From: Hyalella azteca
Taxonomy: Eukaryota > Arthropoda > Malacostraca > Amphipoda > Hyalellidae
DNA: 64,000 bases
Assembly (NCBI RefSeq): GCF_000764305.2
Contig: NW_025932613.1
Coordinates: forward strand, 178,943 to 242,942
Direction: 5' to 3'
The translations under genes and the position numbers were made by a program. Within the stretch, counting starts at the first letter, position 1. Each line of letters begins with the position of its first letter. The notes under the pieces are model-generated. The model ran no database searches. It had not been told where the DNA came from and was given only the letters and a program-made list of their open reading frames with translations. Shown here piece after piece: positions 24,581 to 35,550 of this stretch.

Positions 24581-24787
24581 GGGGTTGCATGGGTTTTGCT
24601 GCTCCTGAACGTTAGTGTCAACGAAGTAAAATGTTTTTATTAATTAGAGTTGAATATTCCCTCCCAGCAGGCAATGTCAGGTTGAATCAACGCTGATTCA
24701 ACGAAACTCGCGACGTTAAATAACGTTGAATATTAGTTTAGAATGACAATTGAAGCAACGTCATTTTTTCAACATCGTACATTTCGA
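24581..24787. other. Chimeric 207-base copy of 21,372-21,578
   Basis: By eye this stretch matches 21,372-21,578 throughout with no difference. It starts exactly at an adapter and stops exactly at an N (24,788). Its size is about one read. A misassembled mate-pair read explains it better than duplication. Confidence 0.9.
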
Positions 24788-24788
24788 N

Positions 24789-25357
24789 CTACCCTCACGC
24801 TGCCCTTGCGCTATCCTCACGCTGCCCTTACGCTACCCTCACGCTGCCCTTACGCTATCCTCACGCTGCCCTTACGCTACCCTCACGCTACCCTCACGCT
24901 GCCCTTACGCTACCCTCACGCTACCCTCACGCTATCCTCACGCTGCGCTTACGCTACCCTCACGCTGCTTTCACGCTACCCTCACGCTGCCCTCACGCTA
25001 CCCTCGCGCTGCCCTCGGCAGATATAAACAAACTCACTCCCATGCCATCGTAATATTCCTGGGCTCCACAAAGTCTTGCTGCATGCAACAATCTTACACC
25101 ACCAGCGATCATATTGTTTATTGAAATTATAATTATAGTAATTAATCAATTTGCCCTTACTAAATGTATATAATAATTAACCTGATGATGGGTTTCTGTG
25201 ACTAATTGTGTGGCGTGTGACAACCGTTGTATACCAGTGAAAGTTTATCTTGTGTAGGGAATAAACAGTTGTGTGAATAAGATTGTCTTGTGTAAGCAAT
25301 AGAAAGTGCTATTCCAGTGTTGTGCCAGTGCTGTGCCTGTGCTATGCCTGTGCTGTG
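24789..25357 (+). repeat. Composite interspersed repeat, copy B, right part
   Basis: A CTCACGCTGCCCTTACGCTA-type array (24,789-25,013, about 20 half-units of 11 bp) is followed by a 309-bp core (25,014-25,322) homologous to 16,471-16,778, then a short TGTGCTGTGCC repeat ending near 25,357. Core landmarks shared with copy A include CTCCACAAAGTCTTG, GACAACCGTTGTATA and GATTGTCTTGTGTAAGCAAT. Confidence 0.88.
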
Positions 25358-25764
25358 CCGTATATCCAGATTTCATGTTCCTGCTCCGCATGCCCTGGGC
25401 GTCGGAGCGACTCCACCCAAGCACCTCCACTCAGTGCGCCGTTGGCCGTGACGAGGGAAGGTGTTGCTCTGTGCTACGCTTCCATTAGTCGCGGTGACCC
25501 TCACAGATTGCCCTACATTTAACTCAAATGTCAGGAGCATAATCCGTGGACTTGTAAGGTGCCTGCGCCGATTTCTTCCTTTCTTGAGAGGCGTACTGTA
25601 ATAAAATTAGTGTCGCACCTCTCAGTTTAGAAACTAATTTCGCCCGTTGCAGGGATTGAAGCAAAATTTATGACCGCCCCCGAGTTTACGATCCTAGTGT
25701 AAATTTCTGGGAGTGTTTACCAGGATTACCGGATGCTCCTTCGGCTTACTGCTGCTCTTGTGAT

Positions 25765-25995
25765 TTATTTGATGACGTGTAATTGGTGAAAAAATTTTAA
25801 TGGTGAGGTTTAGATGCCGTGTAATTGGTGACACTATTTAATGGTGAGGTTTTGATGACCTGTATTTGGTGACAGTTTTTAGTGGTGAGCTTTTGATGAC
25901 GTGTTATTGGTGACAATTTTTAAGGGTAAGGTTTTGATGACGTGTATTTGGTGACAATTTTTAAGGGTAAGGTTATGATGCCGTGATTTTGGTGA
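25765..25995. repeat. Minisatellite, about 41-bp unit, 5 copies
   Basis: Diverged units containing TTTTGATGACGTGTATTTGG and TGACAATTTTTAAGGGTAAGG. Confidence 0.88.
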
Positions 25996-27612
25996 CGCCG
26001 TTTCGATGTCACAGTTTGATAACGCGTTGATGCTGCCTGTGTTAAGGGTAGCTTTGGCTGCAAGTCACTGTTAGTCACAGGGACAATCAAGTAATGGCAT
26101 CTGATAAGCTATGGGCATATTTTGCGTAGCCTTCCAGTGCGCTGCACTACAATATCCTGATGACCGACACCTTCTTGTATTTCCCGTGTGTTTTTCATCT
26201 TTCGCGCATCAAACTCATACTGTACGCTTGTGTATTTAATACTTACATAAGAATTATTTTTCCATTGTTTCTTCCATTAATTCTTCCGTTAATTCTTCCA
26301 TTATTCCACTCTGCCTCACGTATGGTTTTACGTATTCTATTTCCCATTTTAATAATTTTCGGCATTATATTCTATGTATGTATAGCTTAAGCCTACTAGA
26401 TATTCACTGCCTGTAGAGTGCCGTGCGTAGGATGTGCATTATTTCGCTCTAAGCTGGCATGAGGCTCTGCCTGTAGGTTCCCCAGGATTTTTCTAGTTTA
26501 TATGCGTCGTTCGATGCAACACTTCGAATTTACATTGTAATTTTAATATTTTAGTGATGTATATTTTAGTTTTAGAGTGTGCAGGCGGGCTTTGCGTTCC
26601 ACCTGATATCACAGGCGGTGGAACGTTGGCTAGCGCGGATACTTTAGAACTTTTTCATCAAAAGATTTGTAAATTTTAGGATCGTTGCAGCAGATACGGT
26701 GTTCGTAGAACGTAAGACCTTCACAGAACTTACGATAATCACGGAATGCTCATTCATCGTAAAACGTAGTATCGCCGTACAACATACGTTCGTCGTAGAT
26801 GATAATACAACCCAAAATCTTGAAAAATTGATTTCCTAATAAATGTTTGAAGGGCAAAAGTAATTATTTTATTTAAGTCCCAGAAAACGTGTTTATTAGA
26901 ATACGACATGTAGTCTTCTTCGCCTTGCCTGATTCTTAGCACTTACAAAATACAAAAATTAATGTTTTACTTTTAATTTCAATTTATTTTCTATCTTGTT
27001 CTCAAACTGACGAATCATCTTTATTATGCGTATATCGCCAATCCTTCAATACGACTCAAAAATTGGACACGTGCCAAGTTCTGCAGTAAGTTCTCTCTGT
27101 ACACGGCCTCGAATATAAAAGAATTTCATGTACATTTCCTCGGCGCGGTCCACGTCCTCTAAACAATAAATAATTACCGGTCTGCTCTCTTTTGGTCGGG
27201 AATACCGCCGTGAAATTACAGGCAATAAACACGTGTGGGCGCTGCGGTCTGCAAATGCATTAAATAATAGAGTTGTTCCTCTCTAGGTATTGTCTAACCT
27301 TCCATTGCAAGGCCAGCCTTTGGCTGGACTTTGTAGATTTTTTGGCGGTGATTCCAACAAATATTTGCTTTCGCTGTTACCGCGATGAGCGAGGCGGTTT
27401 TTTTCAACAAATGAAAGTCTATGAAGGTTTCCCGATGGCCGTTTTAACGAAGTTTACGCGGCTCTGGTCTGGCTCTAATATTTCATGCAGTATTGAAATT
27501 ATAGTTGTTTTATTGAGAACATTGAAATGCCTAATGGAATGTCTTATAAGTGTATTTTGGACTCGAAAGAGCTTAGCTCCCGCAGTCGTGAGATGTTAGC
27601 ATCTGTGCTCTG
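25996..27612. other. Unassigned AT-rich DNA
   Basis: No gene. A short CCATTAATTCTTCC repeat lies at about 26,260-26,305, and imperfect GTAGAACGTAAG/CGTAAAACGTAG words occur near 26,700-26,800. Confidence 0.45.
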
Positions 27613-27804
27613 TCTACTCACGCTTGGCCTGCTCACGCTTGGTTTGCTCACGCTTGGCCTGCTCACGCTTGGCCTGCTCACGCTTGGCCTGCTCACGCTT
27701 GGCCTGCTCACGCTTGATCTGCTCACGCTTGATCTGCTCACGCTTGGCCTGCTCACGCTTGGCCTGCTCACGCTTGGCCTGCTCACGCTTGGCCTGCTCA
27801 CGCT
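27613..27804. repeat. Minisatellite, 15-bp unit, about 13 copies, ending at N
   Basis: CTCACGCTTGGCCTG in near-perfect tandem, with two GATCTG variants, cut by the N at 27,805. Confidence 0.94.
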
Positions 27805-27805
27805 N

Positions 27806-27902
27806 CGTGCTGTCTCTATGAGCTGACCGTGCTGTCTCTATGAGCTGATCGTGCTGTCTCTATGAGCTGACCGTGCTGTCTCTATGAGCTGATCGTGCTG
27901 TA
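27806..27902. repeat. Tandem repeat, 23-bp unit, about 4 copies
   Basis: CGTGCTGTCTCTATGAGCTG plus ACC or ATC. The CTGTCTCT word resembles the mosaic end but diverges after eight bases, so this is not adapter. Confidence 0.92.
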
Positions 27903-28354
27903 GCGTCGAGACAACTTTGCATAATATAGTGCTACGCAATTTGCATGTTTAGAAAGCGATCAATGCGCAATTCAGTTCTTCATAAAACTATTAAGAACAG
28001 CAACGTTTTCCCCATCTTCTCCATATTTGCACCAAGAACTCTATATCTTCTGCCCCACCGACCCACCGCGCCTAACCCAAGACTGCCACCGGCTAGTCTG
28101 GTTTCAGTGTAACCTGATTCGGTATTTTTACTCTCTATAAATTAGTATTTACACTAATAATAATTAGTTTAAAACTTATTACTTCCTCATCTACATGTAC
28201 TAGCAGGAATGCGGAGCCCTAATAGAGCTCAACTCAACTAATTACAGCAACTAAGATGCTGTAAAAAAAAATTTCAAGAAAGCCCTGCTCAAGTTAAACT
28301 CAAATTCCATCAGGACTGCACGCATTTTTCGTGCTCTGCGCAGACAGGATTCAT

Positions 28355-28526
28355 CCTGCGCCATGTCCTGCGTAAACAAACAAATTTATAGTAATTGCAT
28401 AAATGACAGAATTAATCCTCAGATCCTGCGTAAATGAACACCTTTAAGGTAATTACGCAAATGACAGAATTTATCCTCCCTCAGGTCCTGCGTAAATGAA
28501 CAACTTTATGGTAATTACGCAAATGA
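28355..28526. repeat. Tandem repeat, about 64-bp unit, 2.7 copies
   Basis: Units containing TCCTGCGTAAATGAACAACT, GGTAATTACGCAAATGACAG and AATTTATCCTC. Confidence 0.85.
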
Positions 28527-28679
28527 TTTCATGCATTTTTGATTCCCGCGTCGCCGCGTGCGATGTTTTCAGTCGAGCTCCTAATGACTTCCCCGAACAT
28601 CGGACGTTTTTACGGCGCGGTAAGAAGAGAGGGAGGGGAAGGAACAGTTTTCCCTTAGTCGCTGGGCTGGTATCTTAAT

Positions 28680-28895
28680 AAGGGTATGAGATGTAAGGGT
28701 TATGGGTTCATGGGGTAGTAAGGGCTGTGGACTAACGAGGGTGGTGAGGGCTGTGGGATATTAATGGTAGTAATGGTTATGGGATATCATGGGTAGTAAG
28801 GATAGTGGACTATCAAGGGTAGTAAGGACAGTGGATTATCAAGGGTGGTAAGGGCTGTGGGATATCAAGGTTAGTTAGGACTGTGGGCTATAGAG
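28680..28895. repeat. Degenerate minisatellite, about 27-bp unit, 8 copies
   Basis: Units like GGGCTGTGGGATATCAAGGG followed by TAGTAAG, with much substitution. Confidence 0.82.
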
Positions 28896-29149
28896 ATTTA
28901 TCGATGTTAAGCAGAGTTGAGGAGCGTCAGGTGTTATGACGGTTGAAAAATGTAAATAGTTTCTAAGGTTAACACTTATAAAAAGGGCTATGACGGATTA
29001 TAACAAGGGTTCACCTTATGTCGCCGTAGTCAAGTATTAATAAAGGTCAAGTTATATTCTTTTGAATATTACTCAGTGCTGGTGGCGCTGATAGCAGAAG
29101 CGCATCGCAACACAAGAAGTGACCGCCGATGACATCAGGGAGTCCTGTT

Positions 29150-29358
29150 AACAGCAGTCTCATTAACTTCAGGTTGTTCCGTTAACAGCAGACAGTCCCG
29201 GCAGGAGCAGTCCTGTTAACAGCAGTCTCATTAACTGCAGGTTGTTCCGTTAACAGCAGACAGTCCCGGCAGGAGCAGTCCTGTTAACAGCAGTCTCATT
29301 AACTGCAGGTTGTTCCGTTAACAGCAGACACTCCCGGCAGGAGCAGTCCTGTTAACAG
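29150..29358. repeat. Tandem repeat, 68-bp unit, 3 copies
   Basis: Unit CAGCAGTCTCATTAACTGCA, GGTTGTTCCGTTAACAGCAG, ACAGTCCCGGCAGGAGCAGT, CCTGTTAA. GTTAAC appears repeatedly in each copy. Copies are nearly identical. Confidence 0.94.
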
Positions 29359-29929
29359 ACAATGCGTATATTTTGGCCATCACTACAGAGAATGTCGCCT
29401 GTTCACCGGTGAACTGAACGAATAAGAAAAACGGCTATTGAACCAAGTAACGCTATTGCTGAGCTCGTATATAAGTTAATTAGTGTTTTTTATTTAAAAT
29501 TCTTAAAATAATTATCGCACGCTTCAAAATTCTCAGTTTTGTCTGCGAGCTGTCCCAACTTTTTAGCCCATCTGCGAATCGACCTAATAATAATTCTTCA
29601 CATTTCCTCTGTTATTATGACGTTCTCCCTGCCTATTTTTATCATGTTGAAAACCAGTCATTGAAGTGTCAGTAAATTATAACGGTCGTCCGGCAGTAAT
29701 ATATATATAATATTTTGTTAAATAAGTGATAAGAGATAATTGACCCTGCTAATTGTCATCATTGATTAGCACACGTCCTCGTGTCGCACCTAAAACATAA
29801 TAAAGCAAGAATGTCTTATCGTGAATTGCAAGCAGTGGGACTAACGAGACATGCAATGCACGAAAATATTAGTTGGAGGTAAAGAAGCGTTCTTTCTCGT
29901 TTTAAAGTATTCCGTAATGTATCGGAGCA
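29359..29929. other. Unassigned AT-rich DNA
   Basis: No gene or element recognised. Confidence 0.5.
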
Positions 29930-30245
29930 TTTCGTTACTTTTCAAAACGTTGCGTAACGCCTCGAAACATTTCGTAGCAAATCGAAACGTTTCTTAACGT
30001 TTCGCAATGTTTCGTAACGTATCGCAAAGTTTCGCAACGTTTCGTAACGTTTTTTAACATATCGCAACGTATCGCAACGTTTCGTAACGTATCGTAACGT
30101 TTCTTAACATATCGCAACGTTTCATAACGTATCGCATCGTATCTCAACGTTTCTTAACATATCGCAACGTTTCATAACGTATCGCAGCGTATCGCAACGT
30201 TTCATAACGTATCGCATCGTATCGCAACGTTTCTTAACATACCGT
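29930..30245. repeat. Short-period repeat (AACGTTTCGT / AACGTATCGC)
   Basis: Runs of 10-bp units AACGTTTCGT, AACGTATCGC, AACATATCGC and variants, arranged in an irregular higher-order pattern. Dense in CG dinucleotides compared with the flanks. Confidence 0.9.
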
Positions 30246-31440
30246 ATCCCATCGTGCGGCTGAAGCCCTTCAAATAAAGCTCTGGCGCAGGCAATCCCGC
30301 CTCAAATGGCCGGCTCTGAGGCTGGATTAGTTTGATCGCTGGATTAATTTCAACTTTAATCCTCTCTCTTCTTATTCAGCTGCCCAAATTCTCAGGCTAA
30401 ATGCGGCACCAAACTTTCGATCCGACGGAAAACTGCTAAAGCGATCCGACGCTTTGGATTCGCTCGAATACTTAGAAAACTTTTGCCTGAAACTCGCTCT
30501 TCATTTTGGGCCGTGATCGCTTCACGCCGCGGCTCAACAACGGGGATAACTCGGATGCTGGGGCTATAAATTTGATCGCAGCTAGCAGTCTTTTTGACTT
30601 TGTTGTGTTTGCATTAATTTTAAAATACTTGGGTTGCATTCAATTTAAAATACCATCACTTGGTTTCAAAAATTTCCTTTTCCTACATAAGTAACGAATT
30701 CTGAGAATTCGGTCGCCGACAAAACTATGAAGATTAGTTCTAGATGCGCCTAGAGAAAGCAAAATGTCACTCAAGACGTGCGTAATATGGAGAAGTGTCC
30801 AATTAAATGAATAATAAAACATAGTCTCTCGTTTGTTTAGTGCTGCTTCATTATATATAGTAGGTTATTACAGTAGACTAGACAACCGTACGACATCAGC
30901 ACCTCGGCCATCCTTGCGCAATTATAGTTGCTAGAATTTAGACTTCAAAATTTTTACGTCATTCGTTGAACCTAGCATAATCCAAATTTTGTGCTTCATT
31001 GTTCGGATTAAATCTTTACTATTTCTACCCAGGGATCCTGGAGGCTTGTGTCAAACGTCATTGCTAGACCTAAGGTCAAGTTCTTCAGTGAACAATTCAA
31101 TTGTTTTTACATACAGAACAATGCTGTATTATTGCCGAGAAGAATTTTTTCATGAAATCGTTAGCATTTTTCCATCAGAAGTCATCTCCTTTCATTTCCC
31201 TCGCGTCACAAACATTCTCTCGAGCCTCGCCGTGTCATTCCCCTTTGATATTTCCCAGTCAACGAATCTAATGGAAACCGCGCCATCCTTTCAGCTAGGA
31301 TGACAAAGGGTCTTTTGACGGAAATTATAATAATTTCTGTAATGAATCGCCTCAAAACTATTCATATGGGATACTATTGTAAGACGCGTACAATGTGAAC
31401 GCTGGCCGGTGGTTAAGGTCAATGGGGACGGCATCGTTAC
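30246..31440. other. Unassigned intergenic DNA
   Basis: No recognisable gene. The 104-codon frame at 30,989-31,303 has no family signature. Confidence 0.45.
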
Positions 31441-31520
31441 CTTTTTCTAAACATTACCGTTACCAAATATTCCCGTTACCAAGCATTACCGTCTCCAAGC
31501 ATTACCGTTACCAAGGTTTT
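31441..31520. repeat. Short tandem repeat (CATTACCGTTACCAAG)
   Basis: Four to five copies of a roughly 16-bp unit CATTACCGTTACCAAG with variants. Confidence 0.8.
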
Positions 31521-31587
31521 TTGTTCCCTGCGCCCGCATTATGTGGCAGGCGAAGACTAGATTTAATTAAACAAACGTCATTATATT

Positions 31588-31628
31588 CATCATACATGCA
31601 CCATATTGATGATGGTGCATGTATGATG
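31588..31628. other. Perfect 17-bp hairpin, 7-base loop
   Basis: CATCATACATGCACCAT, loop ATTGATG, then ATGGTGCATGTATGATG. No neighbouring gene gives it a role. Confidence 0.85.
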
Positions 31629-31784
31629 TGCCGCATTCCAATCACCCACTGTCATGTCCTCATCCACGAGCTATGATATTTTCCGCACATTTACTGCCGT
31701 GCCATAACAAAACCATCTGTCTGGCGCAGAGCAAAAACAAACTCCACGGAAATGACCAGCCATATGTTGGGCAGCAAAAATCAT

Positions 31785-31852
31785 TCATGGAGGAGGCGTT
31801 CGATGGATACTCCTCCTGACGGTGTGGGGTGCGAAGGCGTTCGAAGGACTCT
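31785..31852. repeat. Outlying copies of the 41-bp minisatellite
   Basis: About one and a half units (GGCGTTCGAAGGACTCT, CTCCTGACGGTGTGGGGTGC), the same family as 32,824-33,310 but on the other side of the mariner relic. Confidence 0.82.
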
Positions 31853-31935
31853 ACAGAGTGATTCGCGGAAAATTCTTGTTTTGTATTTCGCGCTAAGCAG
31901 TCCGATGTTCTAGGGAAAGGAAGCAAATATTTCAC

Positions 31936-32710
31936 ATGAAAGGAAAGGTTATGAACTTTCGTGTCCCGTCTAGTCAGTGGCCACTATGCGCTGGACAAGT
32001 GAGCAGCGTGCGTTTGCTGTCGAGGCTTACTTTTCTAACGGCCGTTCCATTATCACTCAGCGAGCAATCCGTACTCGGCTTCGTATTCGTCCTTCAGGTC
32101 GAGTTCCTGATCGGAAATCGATTGTTACGTGGGTGGAAGTGTGAATGTAAGAAGGTCGAGGTCAGCAGACTGCCACAACACCCGAAAACGTAGAGAGTTA
32201 GAGAGGCGTTTCTGTGCTCTCCCCACCTTTCAGTACGTAAACACGCTGGGGATTTCGAATAGAAGTGTGGTACGAATAATGCGCAAGGAACTGTAATTTC
32301 ATTCCTACAAAATGTCAGTGGCACAAGAACTCAGCGAGCACAATTTTATTGCTTGCTGAAATGCATATGAAACGCTTCTTGAGGACTTGCCTCGCGATGT
32401 TCAATGGATCTTCTGAGACAACATTTTGCAAAGCGCCTCATCTCCTTGAGAGGTGACCTTCTTTGGCCGGCCCGATCCCCCGATTTGGCTCCGTGTGGTT
32501 TTTTATGGAGTTATCTTAAATCATATGTTCACAATAACTTTCCAAGGACCCTATCTCATTTGAATAACAACATATGCCAAGCCATCGCCAACATACTCGT
32601 CAATATGCTTCAGCAAATCGAACGAAGCGTCAAAAATAGACCAACTGTACGCATTGACAATGGGACCGTCATTTATCCGATGTCATCTTTAAAACTAAGT
32701 GATACAAAAA
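31936..32710 (+). mobile_element. DUF4817-type Tc1/mariner relic, catalytic core deleted
   Basis: The N-terminal helix-turn-helix region is clear from the ATG at 31,986: RWTSEQRAFAVEAYFSNGR, then GRVPDRKSIVTWV. A middle part survives in shifted frames: LGISNRSV, IMRKEL, KMSVAQELSE. At about 32,400 the sequence jumps to the C-terminal part DLLRQHFAKRLISL, WPARSPDLAPCGF and NMLQQIERSVKN. The segment that should hold the first two catalytic aspartates is missing, so this is an internal-deletion derivative as well as a pseudogene with several stops. Family members normally encode transposases of about 340-350 residues. Only the third acidic position (D in SPDLAP) remains. Exact ends were not resolved. 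Confidence 0.83.
32404..32709 (+). pseudogene. C-terminal transposase fragment of the mariner relic
   Basis: This is the longest intact frame of the relic. It keeps the DDE-fold C-terminal part, including WPARSPDLAPCGF, SYLKSYVHNN, and RTLSHLNNNICQAI. The apparent start methionine is internal to the ancestral protein and is not a real start. Sequence after about 32,710 in the same frame is unrelated low-complexity DNA. Confidence 0.8.
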
Positions 32711-32823
32711 TTCTGGTAATGTCATTTTTCAATAATATTTATATTTTAATGATATCTTTACTGATTCTTTTTTATATTGAGCTTGCAAATCAGGAAGTTT
32801 CCGTGAATCACCCTACATTTCTG

Positions 32824-33310
32824 ACGGCGTGTGGTAAGGAGGCGTTCAACGGGGACTCTTCTCCTAACGGCGTAGCGTGTGGAGGCGTTCGAAGCACTTT
32901 CTTCCTGACGGCGTAGCGCGGTGTGTAGGCGTTCGAAGGACTTTCTTCCTGACGGCGTAGCGTGAGAAGGCGTTCGAAGGACTTTCTTCCTGACGGCGTA
33001 GCGTGTGTAGGCGTTCGAAGGACTTTCTTCCTGACGGCGCAGGGTGAGGAGGCTTTCGAAGGACTTTCTTCCTGACGGCGTAGCGTGTGGAGGCGTTCGA
33101 AGGACTTTCTTCCTGACGGCGTAGGGTGAGGAGGCTTTCGAAGGACTTTCTTCCTGACGGCGTAGCGTGTGGAGGCGTTCGAAGGACTTTCTTCCTGACG
33201 GCGTAGGGTGACGAGGCTTTCGAAGGACTTTCTTTCTGACGGCGTAGCGTGTGGAGGCGTTCGAAGGACTTTCTTCCTGACGGTGTGGGGTGAGGATGCG
33301 CTCGAAGCAT
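32824..33310. repeat. Minisatellite, 41-bp unit, about 12 copies
   Basis: Unit GCGTTCGAAGGACTTTCTTC, CTGACGGCGTAGCGTGTGGA, G. Two alternating variants exist, with GTGTGGAGGCG or GTGAGGAGGCT at the junction. The alternation hints at an 82-bp higher-order period over part of the array. Confidence 0.94.
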
Positions 33311-34654
33311 TCTCCTCTTGAATACTAACTCCCGTTAGGGAAACAGCAGCCCAAGGTGCATATACTCACGGGTCAAGAATTCCAACCACGAAACACTTTG
33401 CGGGAGCGGAAGAAACTTTGCAGGCGACTTGAGAAATGAAAATTTCAAGCCATGCAAAGATGTCATGCCAGAGAAATATTTACATTGCACAGTCACGGCC
33501 CAGGATTTTGGGGGAGTTTAGAAATGGCAACAGAGAGGTAATGGTAGGTACTGAGAGGTAGGAATGGGTGGGTACAGGTGGGTAGGGCTGGGAACAGAAG
33601 GGAGTAGGGCGGAGATTTTGAAGGAACTTAATGGAATCCAGGGGCAGGCAATAAAGCACCGCATGGCGACACTTCATTTCTGCTGCAGGTGGTGCCGCTG
33701 CCTCGTTTAAAATCGCAGGTGACCTAAATCCAGACGAATACTGATCGACCGGCGCGGGTCCGACAAGGATTATTTTCAGGGGTAGCGGGGACACGACGAC
33801 CTGTAGTCCTACGAGGTGCGGGATGATGTCCCGAGGTAACAGCCCAATGAGTCTTGTGACAACTTACGATAATGAAGACAGCAGACAGCACTGACAGCAG
33901 AAACAGTACTGTCGAACGACAAGCAGTGCTGATAGCATCAAAAAACCCATCTACTACCAACAGCATTACCATCATAGGTCAGGTGCCATGAACTGCACGC
34001 GTCAACATCCACCAAGTTGATGTAATCTCCAGCAAACCATTCCCTGCGATGGCCTCGTCTCGTTTCTTCGCGAGCACTAACTTCAATTCAGAGACGCGAG
34101 GCGAGTTGCAGCGCCGCGAACGAGCCATCAGTTCCAAACCGAAGTCTTGAACCACGGATGAGATCTGAGTCTGAAGCACCCACACGGCGGCGCCTCATCC
34201 CGTCGAGACCCACGAGGAAGAAGAGAATGGCTCCCTCACGAGACCATCGGCCTGAGTGATCGATGCGCAGTGCGTTTCTTGTGGCCAACGAACGATGCAT
34301 CTGCGTCCTCCAAAGATCCGTTGTCCGTAAACCTTGGCCGCCTTAAGGCCGGCGGCCACAGTAGACACAAAACATTGGCGCCGGGCTAAGAAATCTCCCT
34401 TAAAACCTTGACCACCGGGAGAAGAGCGCAGCTGCAGAAACAATAGAGGAAATACTCTTTAGAGCAAAGGTTGCTATAACGAAATGATTAAATGCAAACC
34501 AAAGCATCAGACACATGGTGTAAGATTACATTTTCAATGCACAATACACATGTGATCATCGCCAGCTTGTGTACGCTTTCCAGTTATTCAACGCGTTGGC
34601 AACATAGCTTATGAAATCTCTGTAGTCTTGCGACACACGCTGCCGTGTTGGCAA
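33311..34654. other. Unassigned DNA, GC-richer patch at 33.7-34.4 kb
   Basis: Overlapping open frames on the minus strand at 33,724-34,443 lack recognisable domains. The purine/G-rich stretch 33,530-33,615 is a loose GGTAGGTACTGAGAGGTAGG-type repeat. No RNA gene seen. Confidence 0.4.
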
Positions 34655-34865
34655 CAGGACTGAACACGCACCATTGTTCGGGTGGCAGGCGCTGACGTGT
34701 TGGCAACAGGACTGAACACGCACCATTGTTCGGGTGGCAGGCGCTGACGTGTTGGTAACAGGACTGAACACGCACCATTGTTCGGGTGGCAGGCGCTGAC
34801 GTGTTGGCAACAGGACTGAACACGCACCATTGTTCGGGTGGCAGGCGCTGACGTGTTGGTAACAG
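34655..34865. repeat. Minisatellite, 52-bp unit, 4 copies, ending at N
   Basis: Unit GACGTGTTGGCAACAGGACT, GAACACGCACCATTGTTCGG, GTGGCAGGCGCT; copies nearly identical. It is cut at the N at 34,866. Confidence 0.94.
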
Positions 34866-34866
34866 N

Positions 34867-34998
34867 TGATGAGGTCAGTTACTGGTCAGTAGCTGCCAGT
34901 CACTTGTCACTATCATCACGTATGGAACCCTTGATGAGGCCAGTTACTGGCCTGTAGCTGCCAGTCACTTGCCACTATCATCACGTATGGAACCCTTG
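34867..34998. repeat. Tandem repeat, about 65-bp unit, 2 copies
   Basis: Two copies of TGATGAGGTCAGTTACTGGT, CAGTAGCTGCCAGTCACTTG, then TCACTATCATCACGTATGGA ACCCT, starting directly after the N. Confidence 0.9.
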
Positions 34999-35097
34999 CC
35001 CAGGTCAGTACCAGGATTCCCTTCCAGTTCGGTTGCGTGACCGGCGGACTGATCGGAGACTTGGCGAGTGAATTGCTCGCTACAAACGAGGCTAAGC

Positions 35098-35225
35098 TCA
35101 CCTTACACTCGCCTGCCGCTTGCCTAACGCTTAACTGACACTCGCCTGCCATTCGCTTAACGCTCGTCTGACACTCGCTTTTCTCTTGCCTGAAACTCGC
35201 CTGCCACTCGCCTGACGTTTGCCCG
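35098..35225. repeat. Degenerate repeat (ACACTCGCCTGCC)
   Basis: Irregular copies of CTGACACTCGCCTGCCATTC-like words with a period of about 12-24 bp. Confidence 0.7.
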
Positions 35226-35324
35226 ACTGCTGCGCAAAGTTATGCTTCAGCCGTCGAGGTCGAAAAGATTTCTGACGCTGCGCTTTGACGGCCCGCGAGG
35301 CAGGCTTATTGCGGGCTCGGATCA

Positions 35325-35550
35325 CCTCAGTCCATTATTTCTAATGGGTTAGTATGATTGGATTTTTTTGGTGCATTATTTCTAAGGGGTTAGTATGATA
35401 GGATCACCTTAGGCCATTGTTTCTAATGGGTTAGTATGATAGGCTTACCTTGTTGCATTATTTCTAATGGGTTAGTATAATAGGATAACCTCAGTCCATT
35501 ATTTTTAATGGATTAGTATGATAGGATTACCTTTGCCCATTATTAAAAAA
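35325..35550. repeat. Minisatellite, about 41-60-bp unit, 5 copies
   Basis: Units with TTATTTCTAATGGGTTAGTA and TGATAGGATCACCTTAGGCC. Confidence 0.88.

Noticed and set aside
27806..27902. CTGTCTCT words that resemble the Tn5 mosaic end
   Set aside because: Identity ends after CTGTCTCT; the next bases are ATGAGC and not TATACA. The word is part of a genuine 23-bp repeat.
34355..34400. ACAAAACATTGGCGCCGGGC, resembling an LTR end plus primer-binding site
   Set aside because: TGGCGCC fits the start of a tRNA-Lys-type primer site, but the following bases do not, and no matching LTR, gag or pol sequence was found nearby.
33724..34443. Cluster of minus-strand frames in a GC-richer patch
   Set aside because: Frames overlap each other, none carries a recognisable motif, and no donor/acceptor pairs join them convincingly.
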